A stretch of 51,638 bases of DNA from Cyclobacteriaceae bacterium (GTDB lineage Bacteria > Bacteroidota > Bacteroidia > Cytophagales > Cyclobacteriaceae), in assembly GCA_019638285.1 (NCBI GenBank), contig JAHBUB010000026.1, forward strand, positions 1 to 51,638. Direction: 5' to 3'. The position numbers and the translations under genes were made by a program. The notes beneath the pieces are model-generated. The model was not told where the DNA came from. It saw only the letters and a list, made by a program, of their open reading frames with translations, and searched no databases. Within the stretch, counting starts at the first letter, position 1. Every line of letters begins with the position of its first letter. This document shows, in pieces, positions 43,241 through 51,635 of the stretch.

Positions 43241-44035
43241 ATGAATAAATGTATAGCGTTATTATTCGTATTTATTTTTATTGGATTCGCTCAGGCCCAT
43301 GAGTTTTGGATGCTGCCAAAAAAATTCAAATATGCGGTGGGTGAGAAAATGACCCTGGATTTTATGGTAGGAGAAGGTTTTGAGGGAGAATTTTGGGATT
43401 TAAATACTCATCAGGTAGAAGGACTCACACTATACAATCGTCTTTCAAAAACCGATATGACAGCCAAAGTAAAAAAGAGCAGTGGGGATAACTTCGAATA
43501 CACTTTCAATAATGCAGGAACGCACATGATTACGATGGAAAGTAACAATGCCTACATTGAACTCGAGCCTGAGAAGTTTAACGAATACCTGAAGGAGGAT
43601 GGATTGGATTATATTAGCGAGGAGCGCCAAAAGTTGGGTGAACAAAATAAAAACTCAAGAGAATTATATAGGCGTTACGCCAAGCTTTTAGTTCAGGTAA
43701 CTGACCGAACTGATGATACTTATAAGAAGGAGACCGGAATGCGCCTTGAAATTGTACCACTACAAAATCCATACGAATTAAAGACTGGAGATCACTTAGA
43801 TTGCAAGGTCTTATATGAACGAAAGCCGGCAGCTCATGCGTTAGTGAAAGTGTGGACTCACATTGGCAATCGTATTTTTTTACAAAACATCTACACTGAA
43901 GACGATGGAACAATTCGTTTTCCGGTGAGCAACAAAGGTGCATGGATGGTAAGCAGTGTAAAAATGCTTCGCTCCACCTCTGATAAGGCAGAATGGCAAA
44001 GTTTGTGGTCGAGTTTGGTTTTTGAAATTGAATAA
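43241..44035 (+). CDS. DUF4198 periplasmic protein
   Basis: A 264-residue secreted protein. The signal peptide (cleavage after AQA) is followed at once by HEFWMLPKKF, the hallmark start of DUF4198, whose exposed N-terminal His suggests metal binding. The rest is two beta-sandwich-like halves; YELKTGDHLDCKVLYERKPAAHALVKVW and DGTIRFPVSNKGAWMVSSVKM match the C-terminal half of the family. Some relatives sit with nickel/cobalt uptake genes, but none is nearby. It lies between pepP and ridA with gaps of one and five bases, so it is in one operon with them. Confidence 0.85.
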   Translation: MNKCIALLFVFIFIGFAQAHEFWMLPKKFKYAVGEKMTLDFMVGEGFEGEFWDLNTHQVEGLTLYNRLSKTDMTAKVKKSSGDNFEYTFNNAGTHMITMESNNAYIELEPEKFNEYLKEDGLDYISEERQKLGEQNKNSRELYRRYAKLLVQVTDRTDDTYKKETGMRLEIVPLQNPYELKTGDHLDCKVLYERKPAAHALVKVWTHIGNRIFLQNIYTEDDGTIRFPVSNKGAWMVSSVKMLRSTSDKAEWQSLWSSLVFEIE

Positions 44036-44040
44036 ATGTT

Positions 44041-44460
44041 ATGAGTAATAAAATTATATCTTCTGACAAAGCCCCCGAACCAGTTGGTTTGTATCCTCAC
44101 GCGCGCAAGGTGGGTAATTTGCTTTTTCTTTCTGGTGTGGGGCCGAGGAAGAGGGGGGTAAAAGATATTCCAGGTGTCACATTGGATGAAAACAAAAATA
44201 TTGTTTCATATAATATCGAGGAACAATGTCATTCAGTATTTCAGAATGTTCGGTATATTTTAGAGGCTGGGGGTTCTAAATGGGAGAACCTTGTGGATGT
44301 GACGGTCTTCCTTACCAATATAAAGGATGACTTTGCTGTCTACAATAAAATATATGCAGAGTATTTTAAAGAAAATCAACCTTGCAGAACAACGGTAGAG
44401 ATCACTGCGCTGCCTACACCCATTGCGATAGAACTAAAATGTATAGCTATAATAGATTAA
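44041..44460 (+). CDS. RidA-family protein, 2-aminomuconate deaminase-like
   Basis: A 139-residue member of the YjgF/RidA family, trimeric enzymes that hydrolyse reactive enamines and imines. The start APEPVGLYPHARKVGNLLFLSGVGPR and the longer spacer before FQNVRYILEAGG resemble the 2-aminomuconate deaminase branch rather than classic RidA. The conserved Arg is in QPCRTTVEITALP. No other kynurenine or aminophenol pathway gene is nearby, so the specific reaction is only a suggestion. Its TAA shares TTAA with the stop codon of the IscA-type gene on the other strand. Confidence 0.82.
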   Translation: MSNKIISSDKAPEPVGLYPHARKVGNLLFLSGVGPRKRGVKDIPGVTLDENKNIVSYNIEEQCHSVFQNVRYILEAGGSKWENLVDVTVFLTNIKDDFAVYNKIYAEYFKENQPCRTTVEITALPTPIAIELKCIAIID

Positions 44461-44783
44461 ATAGAGAAGCTTTCACCGCAACCACAAGTGCGTGACGCAT
44501 TCGGATTTACAAACTGAAACCCCTTACCGTTGAGGCCATCAGAAAAGTCGAGCGTGGTTCCTAAAAGATAGAGGAGGCTCTTTTTGTCTACAAGAATTTT
44601 TACGCCCTTGTCTTCGAATACCTGATCGGCAGGCTCAATCTTGTCATCAAAATCAAGATCGTACATCAGGCCTGAACAACCACCACCCTTCACGGAAACC
44701 CTTACATTATGGGCGCCAGTCCTTCCTTCCTCTTTGAGAAGTTCGGAAATTCTACTTTTTGCTTTATCTGTTACGCTTATCAT
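44457..44783 (-). CDS. IscA/ErpA-type iron-sulfur carrier
   Basis: A 108-residue A-type carrier that delivers Fe-S clusters to apoproteins. The three conserved cysteines are Cys36 (GGGCSG), Cys100 and Cys102 (TCGCGES). The spacing and the ending are those of the IscA/ErpA/SufA family; which one cannot be decided by sequence alone, as no other isc or suf gene is adjacent. It is co-directional with, and four bases from, the small unknown gene upstream, so the two are likely co-transcribed. Confidence 0.9.
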   Translation of the reverse strand: MISVTDKAKSRISELLKEEGRTGAHNVRVSVKGGGCSGLMYDLDFDDKIEPADQVFEDKGVKILVDKKSLLYLLGTTLDFSDGLNGKGFQFVNPNASRTCGCGESFSI

Positions 44784-44787
44784 GGTT

Positions 44788-45198
44788 TTATGATACAGGG
44801 TTAAGGACTACACTAAAAACAGTAATCATATTACGATCTCTGCCATAATACAATTTCTCCAAAGCATTAAAGATATTACTCGCCCTGAAGTAAGAAGTGT
44901 GCAGTTCATGCTCTCCACTAACCACCCATTGGATGGTGTAAGAATTATCTTTTTCTTTAAAATCCTGCACATAAACCCACATCTTATTCAAAGCATCAAT
45001 CTTATCTGATCCTGTTTCTGAATGAAACAGAAATGATTGATTGTGCCTTGGGTTGAGTGTGATCAGGTCAAGTTTTGATTTTCCATCCAATACACTGTAT
45101 TCAAAGATCAGATCACTGGTGCGAAGCCCCAAATAATCCTTAATTTGTTGTTGAATTCTGGCAACCTCTACATGAACATCACTTGTAATATCTGGCAT
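44788..45198 (-). CDS. Conserved hypothetical protein, upstream of the IscA-type gene
   Basis: A 136-residue soluble protein with no signal peptide or membrane span. An N-terminal helix (VHVEVARIQQQIKDYLGL) is followed by a run of beta strands with SFLFHSETGSDKIDALNKMWVYVQDF and a C-terminal YFRASNIFNALEKLYYGRDRN helix. I do not recognise the family, but the even codon use and the tight coupling to the Fe-S carrier support a real gene. An N-terminal LxTxD-like surface is visible but no catalytic motif. A near-consensus -7 box (TTCCTTTG) lies just upstream on the minus strand. Confidence 0.65.
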   Translation of the reverse strand: MPDITSDVHVEVARIQQQIKDYLGLRTSDLIFEYSVLDGKSKLDLITLNPRHNQSFLFHSETGSDKIDALNKMWVYVQDFKEKDNSYTIQWVVSGEHELHTSYFRASNIFNALEKLYYGRDRNMITVFSVVLNPVS

Positions 45199-45311
45199 TG
45201 TTGTTTTAATTCAAAGGAAAAACGTTGGAGTATACTTTCTACTAATGTAAAATACAGGCTAAAAGTTTCTCAAAATCATGCAAAATTAGTCAATTCCGAT
45301 AAACAAAACTT

Positions 45312-45716
45312 ATGGATAAAATTGAGCACATAGGAATAGCAGTAAAAAACATGGCTGAATCCAATCGTCTGTTTGCAAAGCTATTTGGAAAGGAGCCTTA
45401 TAAAATTGAGGAGGTGGCATCTGAGGGAGTAAGGACTTCGTTTTTTGATGTGGGAGGGATAAAAATAGAATTATTAGAAGCCACTCGCCCTGACTCGCCT
45501 ATTGCGAAATTTATAGAAAAGAGAGGAGAAGGTATCCATCACCTTGCATTTGCAGTGGATGATATTTATAAAGGTATTGCAAACAAGGTACAGCAGGGAT
45601 TTACAATCATCAATCCGGAGCCGAAAGACGGAGCCGACAATAAGTTAATTGCCTTCCTTCATCCCAAATCAACCAATGGGGTCTTAGTAGAGCTTTGTCA
45701 AGAAAAAAAGGATTAA
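45312..45716 (+). CDS. mce: Methylmalonyl-CoA epimerase
   Basis: A 134-residue VOC-fold enzyme that interconverts (R)- and (S)-methylmalonyl-CoA, linking propionate and succinate metabolism. The metal ligands are visible in HIGIAV near the start, GEGIHHLAFAVDD and VLVELCQ near the end; IKIELLEAT and the DSPIAKFIEKRG loop are specific to this family. The mutase genes are not in this window. It ends convergently with a small lipoprotein gene, the two stop codons sharing TTAA. Confidence 0.9.
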   Translation: MDKIEHIGIAVKNMAESNRLFAKLFGKEPYKIEEVASEGVRTSFFDVGGIKIELLEATRPDSPIAKFIEKRGEGIHHLAFAVDDIYKGIANKVQQGFTIINPEPKDGADNKLIAFLHPKSTNGVLVELCQEKKD

Positions 45717-45859
45717 CGGTTTTTTTCCTGACCAAATTGGAGGCGATTATAGTGCTTTAGCTTTTTCTTTCCCTCCCGTGTTTCATAATACGGTTTGGGG
45801 CTTGCACAAGCTCCTAGAAAAAACAAGGCTATCAAAAATAATCCAACTATCTTCTTCAT
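45713..45859 (-). CDS. Small conserved lipoprotein
   Basis: A 48-residue lipoprotein, shorter than most gene callers expect. The signal peptide ends in lipobox LGAC (Cys18), and the mature part is only about 31 residues, with a PYYETREGKKKLKHYNRLQFGQ core that looks like a small conserved protein of this phylum. I chose ATG at 45859; an upstream ATG would add 18 residues that break the signal peptide and overlap the thiL promoter. Its stop codon overlaps that of mce. Function unknown. Confidence 0.6.
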   Translation of the reverse strand: MKKIVGLFLIALFFLGACASPKPYYETREGKKKLKHYNRLQFGQEKNR

Positions 45860-45903
45860 TACATACCCGTATTTTGTGCGTAGATACGGAACAAGATCAG
45901 ATT

Positions 45904-45936
45904 TTGCCATCAAACAGCAGATAAGTTTTACTTTTG
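45904..45936 (+). promoter_or_regulatory. Promoter of thiL
   Basis: The -33 TTG (45904-45906) and the -7 box TACTTTTG (45929-45936) both match the consensus, with a 22-base spacer. The thiL ATG lies 48 bases downstream of the -7 box. The short leader leaves no room for a TPP riboswitch. Confidence 0.6.
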
Positions 45937-45984
45937 TGAGGTGAATGAACAGGAAGGGCTGTTAAATGGTAATAATAAAATAAT

Positions 45985-47025
45985 ATGACAGAGAAACGAG
46001 CAGAAATAGGTCAATTGGGAGAATTCGGTCTTATTGATAGAATAAGCTCAAATTTCCAATTGAACAGAAAATCATCTTTGTTTGGAATAGGGGATGATGC
46101 TGCGGTAATTGAAGGGGGTGAAGATTCCATATTGTTATGTACGGATATGCTTACCGAGGGTGTTCACTTTGACCTCTCTTACACCCCACTCCAGCATCTG
46201 GGTTACAAGGCAGTGGTAGTTAATATTTCTGATATCGCAGCCATGAATGGCCGGCCCGAACAAATTGTAGTGAGCCTGGGACTGAGCAATCGCTTTTCTG
46301 TGGAAGCTGTAGATGCTTTGTATGAAGGAATCAAGATGGCCTGTGAAAATTATAATGTGGATTTGGTAGGGGGAGATACCACCTCTTCTGCCTCCGGACT
46401 AGTGATTTCAATAGCTGCGCTTGGTAGGGTAAAGAAAGATAAAGTGGCATATCGAAGTGGAGCTAAGATGAATGATATCGTATGTGTAACGGGGGATTTG
46501 GGAGGTGCTTATTTGGGTCTTCAAATTCTGGAAAGAGACAAGCAGGTATTTTTGGCAAACCCGGAAATGAAACCACAATTGGAGAACTTTGAATACATGG
46601 TGGGGCGCCAGCTTAAACCGGAAGCGAGAATGGACATTGTATACGAACTGGCCGAACTCGGGATCCAACCTACATCGATGATTGATATATCTGATGGATT
46701 GGCTTCAGAGATACTTCACATCAGTAAAAATTCTGGTGTGGGTATCAAAATATTTGAGGATAAAATTCCCATTGATACGAAAGTATACGAGACAGCGGCT
46801 ATTGAATTAAAGATTGACCCGATTACCTGCGCCCTTAATGGAGGAGAAGATTATGAATTGTTGTTTACAATTAATCAATCAGACTTCGAAAAAATTAAAA
46901 ACCATCAGGACATTCATTTTATTGGGCATGTGCATGATAAGGCAAATCAAAATTTACTAATCACAAAGCAAGGAACACCCATTCCTCTTACCGCTCAGGG
47001 TTGGAATCATTTTAGGGAAGGTTAA
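45985..47025 (+). CDS. thiL: Thiamine-monophosphate kinase
   Basis: A 346-residue kinase that phosphorylates thiamine monophosphate to thiamine pyrophosphate, the last step of cofactor synthesis. Characteristic segments are GIGDDAAVI, CTDMLTEGVHFDL, the nearby VVNISDIAAMNGRP, DLVGGDTTSS, VTGDLGGAYLGL, and the C-terminal MIDISDGLASEI and NGGEDYELLFT. Length is normal. It has its own strong promoter. The last bases overlap those of a minus-strand unknown gene, the two stops sharing TTAA. Confidence 0.93.
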   Translation: MTEKRAEIGQLGEFGLIDRISSNFQLNRKSSLFGIGDDAAVIEGGEDSILLCTDMLTEGVHFDLSYTPLQHLGYKAVVVNISDIAAMNGRPEQIVVSLGLSNRFSVEAVDALYEGIKMACENYNVDLVGGDTTSSASGLVISIAALGRVKKDKVAYRSGAKMNDIVCVTGDLGGAYLGLQILERDKQVFLANPEMKPQLENFEYMVGRQLKPEARMDIVYELAELGIQPTSMIDISDGLASEILHISKNSGVGIKIFEDKIPIDTKVYETAAIELKIDPITCALNGGEDYELLFTINQSDFEKIKNHQDIHFIGHVHDKANQNLLITKQGTPIPLTAQGWNHFREG

Positions 47026-47387
47026 TCAATAGGGTAGGGAATGTAAAGGAATTTGGTAAAGTCACGATCTACCACAAATAAACAACAGAATTCATCTGGA
47101 TCTTTGTAGGCAGACTTAAAGGCTTCTTCCTTTTCCGTGGCTACCAGCTCCCTTTCAATGAACTCGCCAAGAAATGAGGCGTAATAGTTCCACTCCAACC
47201 CCAGATCATTTTTGTTAAGGAGAATTTGTCCTATAGAAATGGAGTCTTTTGCAATAGAGAAAATAGGGTAATCGAACCCTGCTTTTCGAATTTGGTAAGA
47301 GGATTCTTTAAGTGTATCGGCCACCTTAACAAAATCACGAGAGATTGTGCCAAGGTATTTGCCATCGAGTTCAGGATCATTGACCAT
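47022..47387 (-). CDS. Conserved hypothetical protein, convergent with thiL
   Basis: A 121-residue soluble protein without signal peptide or membrane span. It starts VNDPELDGKYLGTISRDFVKVADTLKES and contains a central IFSIAKDSISIGQILLNKNDLGLEWNYYASFLGEF segment and a C-terminal FCCLFVVDRDFTKFLYIPYPID. I do not recognise a named family. The presence of its own promoter (TACTTTTG on the minus strand, 47411-47418) and good coding character argue for a real gene, not an antisense shadow. Function unknown. Confidence 0.65.
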   Translation of the reverse strand: MVNDPELDGKYLGTISRDFVKVADTLKESSYQIRKAGFDYPIFSIAKDSISIGQILLNKNDLGLEWNYYASFLGEFIERELVATEKEEAFKSAYKDPDEFCCLFVVDRDFTKFLYIPYPID

Positions 47388-47410
47388 GTGAGATAGTATT
47401 ATTGGGGAAG

Positions 47411-47439
47411 CAAAAGTAGAGAATAATGCGGTTAAGCGA
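47411..47439 (-). promoter_or_regulatory. Promoter of the thiL-convergent unknown gene
   Basis: On the minus strand the -7 box TACTTTTG (47411-47418) matches exactly. The -33 element TCG (47437-47439) is one base from TTG at an 18-base spacer. The ATG at 47387 is 23 bases downstream. Confidence 0.45.
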
Positions 47440-47442
47440 CAT

Positions 47443-48036
47443 TCAGTTTTGGTGAGATTCTATCCATGTATCTGAAAAAGCTTTTAGTTGCGGAAAAAAT
47501 TCCATGAATTCATTTTCAAACTGAACATCGTACTTAGATAGCTCCACAATGGATTCATCCATTTTAGAATCGAATGAGGTGCGTCTTGACATGCCACTAA
47601 GTGCTCTGTGGATGCCTTCCTTCTTGCGATAGTTTAAAAGCCAATTATTCTGTATCATATAAGGCATCATATACAGCGCTTTTTCAGGAAGCATTTCTTT
47701 ATTTTCTTCAAGTAGTAAGTAGAATTGTTCTGCAAACTTTGGAAGACTTGTTTTGTGAAAAGTATCCCAGTTTTTGGCTAGGTAATAATCGTAAAACATA
47801 TCGATGATTACTCCCGAATAGTGCCTGTACTTTGGCCTCAAACGATTTTTACTCTTTTGCACTACCTCATGGCTATCGGTATACTCATCGATAGCACGAT
47901 GAAGCGCTACTCCTTTAATCACCTGAGGTTCATACCGGCCAACAAGACTTCCCGCCTTCACGAAATCTCCAATAAAATTGCCAATTGCTAATTGAGGATC
48001 GTTGCCAGAGAGATAGATATGAGCTAGAAAGTTCAT
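47443..48036 (-). CDS. acpH: Acyl carrier protein phosphodiesterase (AcpH-like)
   Basis: A 197-residue protein of the AcpH/DUF479 family, which removes the phosphopantetheine arm from acyl carrier protein. The start NFLAHIYLSGND, then GNFIGDFVK, the metal-binding GVALHRAIDEYTDSH, IDMFYDYYLAKNW, and the C-terminal LSGMSRRTS segment are all characteristic. The HD-like residues are intact. Whether it acts on ACP in this organism is an inference from the family. It is a single gene on the minus strand, divergent from the TerB-like gene. Confidence 0.85.
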   Translation of the reverse strand: MNFLAHIYLSGNDPQLAIGNFIGDFVKAGSLVGRYEPQVIKGVALHRAIDEYTDSHEVVQKSKNRLRPKYRHYSGVIIDMFYDYYLAKNWDTFHKTSLPKFAEQFYLLLEENKEMLPEKALYMMPYMIQNNWLLNYRKKEGIHRALSGMSRRTSFDSKMDESIVELSKYDVQFENEFMEFFPQLKAFSDTWIESHQN

Positions 48037-48127
48037 GTGCGTAAGATAATTGATAAAGTCTGTTTTTATTAAAGAAGTTTTTAATCATTTTTGGTGATTG
48101 ACAGATTAGGAATAAAACGCTACGCAT

Positions 48128-48523
48128 ATGTCAGCCTTACCTCAGCTTAAGTTATTAGTGAATCTTGCCTTGATAGATGATGAAGTTGCTGATAAAGAAA
48201 AAAAATACATCACGAATATAGGACTTGCCAACGGCTTGTCAGAGCAGGATGTAGCATACTTGTTGAATCAAAATCACGAAGTAATCATTCCTCAGGGGCT
48301 TACAGGTGATCAAAAATTTGATTATCTGTTTAGTCTTGTTCAATTAATGAAAATTGATGAGCGACTTTACAAAGAGGAGATAAAGTATTGTTCTCAGGTT
48401 GCAGCAAAACTTGGCTATCAGCAAGAGGTGATGTTTGAGTTGATGTTGAAGGTGAGTACTGCTATGAAGAAAGGAGAAATAGCTTCATTAAAAGAATTGA
48501 CATCCTCTTATTTGTTAAAATAG
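48128..48523 (+). CDS. TerB-like protein
   Basis: A 131-residue all-helical protein resembling the TerB (tellurite-resistance B / DjlA N-terminal) fold. The typical acidic motifs LVNLALIDDEVADKEK at the start and LMKIDERLYKEEIKY in the second half are present; such acidic residues bind metal in TerB relatives. It has no membrane span and no other ter genes nearby, so a resistance role should not be assumed. It is followed by a 289-base AT-rich gap before lepA. Confidence 0.75.
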   Translation: MSALPQLKLLVNLALIDDEVADKEKKYITNIGLANGLSEQDVAYLLNQNHEVIIPQGLTGDQKFDYLFSLVQLMKIDERLYKEEIKYCSQVAAKLGYQQEVMFELMLKVSTAMKKGEIASLKELTSSYLLK

Positions 48524-48812
48524 AGGCTTCCTGTTTTGAATACCTCATTAAGAATCGAAATTTGAATTCTTCTGTAAGACGCAGCAAATTTTTTGGCTCA
48601 AATTACCTCTCTATTGGTCCATTAATTATCTCCTCTTTTTTGAAATCTTTTTTGCCAGGATTAATGTCAGATTGCCAACCAAATTACTCTACACTATTTC
48701 TTTCTTTAAAATTAACTAAAAATCCTCCTTCGCGATAGCTGGTAAAATATCTACCTTTGCTGCCTGTCTGCCCATGGTAAAAGCCTTTGGCAGGCTCAAA
48801 CTAAGAACCTGA
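48524..48812. other. Intergenic region ahead of lepA
   Basis: No gene is visible in this 289-base AT-rich gap. It contains a weak inverted repeat AAGAAT/ATTCTT (about 48549-48571) after the TerB-like gene, the lepA promoter, and in the lepA leader a possible hairpin of GTCTGCC with GGCAGGC. I see no tRNA or known riboswitch. Confidence 0.4.
48729..48759 (+). promoter_or_regulatory. Promoter of lepA
   Basis: The -7 box TACCTTTG (48752-48759) matches exactly. The -33 element TTC (48729-48731) is one base from TTG at a 20-base spacer. The ATG is 53 bases downstream of the -7 box. Confidence 0.5.
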
Positions 48813-50606
48813 ATGACGGGAATGGAACAAATCCGCAATTTTTGCATAATCGCACACATCGACCATGGTAAAAGCACCCTGGCGGATCGCCTTCTGGAGT
48901 TTACGGGTACGTTGACTTCTCGCGAGATGCAGGCTCAGGTACTCGATAGTATGGACTTGGAGCGTGAAAAAGGCATTACGATTAAGTCGCACGCGATTCA
49001 AATGAACTATCATTTTGAAGGAAAGGACTACACTCTTAATCTTATTGATACACCCGGTCACGTTGACTTCTCCTATGAGGTTTCCCGCTCTATTGCCGCA
49101 TGCGAAGGTGCACTTTTGATTGTAGATGCGGCCCAGGGGATTGAAGCGCAAACCATTTCTAACTTATACCTCGCTTTAGAGCATAACCTTGAAATAATAC
49201 CAGTTCTTAATAAAATTGATTTACCGGCTGCCCGACCTGAAGAGGTAACGGATGAGATCGTTGAGCTGATTGGATGCGACCCGGATACTGTTCTTCACGC
49301 CAGCGCCAAGCAGGGATTGGGAATAACTGAAATACTGGAGGCCATTGTGAGACGTGTGCCACCGCCAAAGGGCGACCCTAATGCACCTCTGCAAGCTATG
49401 ATTTTTGATTCTGTGTTTAACTCGTTTCGGGGAGTAGAGGTTTACTACAGGGTGTTTAATGGCACTATGAAGCAAAAAGACATTGTGCAGTTTGTCAACA
49501 CAGGCCGAACTTACAATGCAGATGAAATTGGGGTGCTAAAGCTTCAAAAGCAGTCGCGCAAAGAAATAAGTGCCGGCAATGTAGGTTACTTAATTTCCGG
49601 AATTAAAGAAGCGAAAGAAGTAAAGGTGGGGGATACGATAACCCATCCCAAAAACCCAGGAGCTTCTATCAAAGGATTTGAAAACGTAAAGCCAATGGTT
49701 TTCGCAGGTATCTATCCGGTAGAAACCAGCGAATTTGAAGAATTGAGAGCTTCCATGGAAAAACTTCAACTCAATGACGCTTCTCTGGTATGGGAGCCTG
49801 AAAGTTCAGCAGCGTTGGGTTTTGGCTTTAGATGCGGCTTCTTGGGAATGTTGCATCTGGAGATTATTCAGGAAAGGTTGGAGCGTGAGTTTGGAATGAC
49901 GGTGATCACCACAGTTCCATCCGTTCAATTCAGGGCAAAACTTACCAGTGGTGCGGTTATCAACATCAATGCACCCTCAGAAATGCCTGACCCCACAAGG
50001 TTGGATTATATTGAGGAGCCCTATATCATGGCACAGATTATTTCTAAGTCGGAATTCATTGGGCCTATCATGGAACTTTGTATTGACAAAAGGGGTGAGG
50101 TGAAGAACCAGGTGTACCTGTCTTCAGATCGAATAGAGTTGTCATTTGAAATGCCATTGTCTGAAATTGTGTTTGACTTTTTTGACAAGCTAAAAACGAT
50201 TTCAAAGGGCTATGCTTCTTTGGATTATCACTTGAGTGGATATCGCGAATCGGATATGGTGAAGTTGGATGTGATGCTGAATGGAGATAAGGTTGATGCA
50301 CTTTCTGCCGTTGTGCATCGCGGAAAATCCTACCAGTGGGGCAAAAAACTCTGTGAGAAATTAAAGGAACTGATTCCACGGCAAATGTTTGAGATAGCCA
50401 TTCAGGCCTCTATAGGACAAAAAATTGTAGCAAGAGAAACCATAAGTGCTATACGCAAGAATGTATTGGCCAAATGTTATGGCGGTGATATTTCAAGAAA
50501 GCGCAAGTTGCTGGAGAAGCAGAAAAAGGGGAAGAAACGCATGCGTCAGATCGGAAACGTGGAAATCCCACAAGAAGCGTTTATGGCGGTGTTGAAAATC
50601 GATTAG
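48813..50606 (+). CDS. lepA: Elongation factor 4
   Basis: A 597-residue GTPase that acts on stalled or mis-translocated ribosomes. The G motifs are AHIDHGKS (residues 14-21), [17 protein letters not shown] and NKID. The LepA-specific C-terminal domain is present, with [22 protein letters not shown] and the ending [14 protein letters not shown]. Length is normal. A second in-frame ATG three codons later (MEQIRNF) could be the true start. It is transcribed from its own promoter; folD follows after 78 bases. Confidence 0.95.
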   Translation: MTGMEQIRNFCIIAHIDHGKSTLADRLLEFTGTLTSREMQAQVLDSMDLEREKGITIKSHAIQMNYHFEGKDYTLNLIDTPGHVDFSYEVSRSIAACEGALLIVDAAQGIEAQTISNLYLALEHNLEIIPVLNKIDLPAARPEEVTDEIVELIGCDPDTVLHASAKQGLGITEILEAIVRRVPPPKGDPNAPLQAMIFDSVFNSFRGVEVYYRVFNGTMKQKDIVQFVNTGRTYNADEIGVLKLQKQSRKEISAGNVGYLISGIKEAKEVKVGDTITHPKNPGASIKGFENVKPMVFAGIYPVETSEFEELRASMEKLQLNDASLVWEPESSAALGFGFRCGFLGMLHLEIIQERLEREFGMTVITTVPSVQFRAKLTSGAVININAPSEMPDPTRLDYIEEPYIMAQIISKSEFIGPIMELCIDKRGEVKNQVYLSSDRIELSFEMPLSEIVFDFFDKLKTISKGYASLDYHLSGYRESDMVKLDVMLNGDKVDALSAVVHRGKSYQWGKKLCEKLKELIPRQMFEIAIQASIGQKIVARETISAIRKNVLAKCYGGDISRKRKLLEKQKKGKKRMRQIGNVEIPQEAFMAVLKID

Positions 50607-50684
50607 GTTTTTTGACGAACGGGCTTCTAAGATTGAGTGGAATTGACGAGTATTAACTTGCTGTTTTAAATAGAATCTTTACTC

Positions 50685-51572
50685 ATGGCAAACACAAACA
50701 AATACACACTCATTGATGGTCGTAAAGTAGCTTCCGAAATCAAGAAGGAAATTGCTGATCGAGTGGCAGAACTAAAAAGAAACAATAAAAAATTGCCCCA
50801 TCTGGCGATCATACTTGTCGGAGACGATGGTGGCAGTACCACCTACGTGGATGGGAAGGTGAAGGCTTGTAAAGAAGTGGGGTTTCATTATTCTTTGCTT
50901 CGGTTTGCGGATACCATTTCAGAAGAGCGATTGTTAAAGCATGTTGACCAGATTAACAACGATGAAGATATTGATGGATTTATTGTCCAATTGCCATTGC
51001 CTCCACGTATTTCTGTAGAAAGAGTGACAGAGAAAGTTTTGCCTGAGAAGGATGTAGACGGGTTTACAAATGAAAATTTCGGCAGTATAACTTCTGCAAA
51101 TCCACATATTTTTCCTGCTACACCTTTTGGTGTGATGGAGCTTTTAAGGAGATACAATGTGGATACCAATGGCAAGCATTGTGTTGTGGTAGGTGCCAGT
51201 CGGTTAGTAGGTGCTCCATTAAGCATGATGTTGGCAGAGCAGGGGCGAGCTACTGTTACGATTTGCCATAAGTACACCAAGGACTTGGCTTCTCACACAA
51301 GACAAGCAGATATTTTGTTGGTGGCGGTGGGTAAGCCGGGTCTTATAACGGGTGATATGGTAAAAGAGGGAGTCGTAGTTATTGATATTGGAACCACCCG
51401 TGTGGAGGATACAACGAAAGAGAGAGGATTCTCCCTAAAGGGGGATGTAGACTTTGATTCTGTAGCGCCTAAATGCTCGATGATTACGCCTGTTCCAGGT
51501 GGTGTTGGCCCAATGACAATCGTATCCCTATTGATGAATACCCTTAAGGCTGCGGAGCAAAATACCCGTTAA
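50685..51572 (+). CDS. folD: Bifunctional methylene-THF dehydrogenase/cyclohydrolase
   Basis: A 295-residue enzyme that interconverts 5,10-methylene-THF and 10-formyl-THF, supplying formyl groups for purine synthesis. The catalytic pair is Tyr54 and Lys58 (TTYVDGKVKAC); DGFIVQLPLP, PATPFGVMELL and the NAD(P) loop VVVGASRLVGAP follow, with the closing ITPVPGGVGPMT. In most homologues the second motif reads PCTP; here it is PATP. It connects with purF in the same pathway, though the genes are far apart. A hairpin follows the stop. Confidence 0.94.
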   Translation: MANTNKYTLIDGRKVASEIKKEIADRVAELKRNNKKLPHLAIILVGDDGGSTTYVDGKVKACKEVGFHYSLLRFADTISEERLLKHVDQINNDEDIDGFIVQLPLPPRISVERVTEKVLPEKDVDGFTNENFGSITSANPHIFPATPFGVMELLRRYNVDTNGKHCVVVGASRLVGAPLSMMLAEQGRATVTICHKYTKDLASHTRQADILLVAVGKPGLITGDMVKEGVVVIDIGTTRVEDTTKERGFSLKGDVDFDSVAPKCSMITPVPGGVGPMTIVSLLMNTLKAAEQNTR

Positions 51573-51611
51573 CACAAAAGTGAATTCAATAAATAAGGTG
51601 TCTTCTAAAAA

Positions 51612-51635
51612 TCTTCCATTGATGGAAGACTTTTA
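51612..51635 (+). terminator. Probable terminator after folD
   Basis: TCTTCCA and TGGAAGA form a perfect 7-bp stem (51612-51618 and 51623-51629) with a four-base loop. C and TTTT follow, then the window ends. Confidence 0.5.

Noticed and set aside
45860-45913. An 18-residue extension of the small lipoprotein
   Set aside because: It would move the signal peptide inside the protein and lies on the thiL promoter; start at 45859 fits better.
48128-48523. Tellurite-resistance system
   Set aside because: Only a single TerB-like protein is present, with no terC, terD or related gene nearby.
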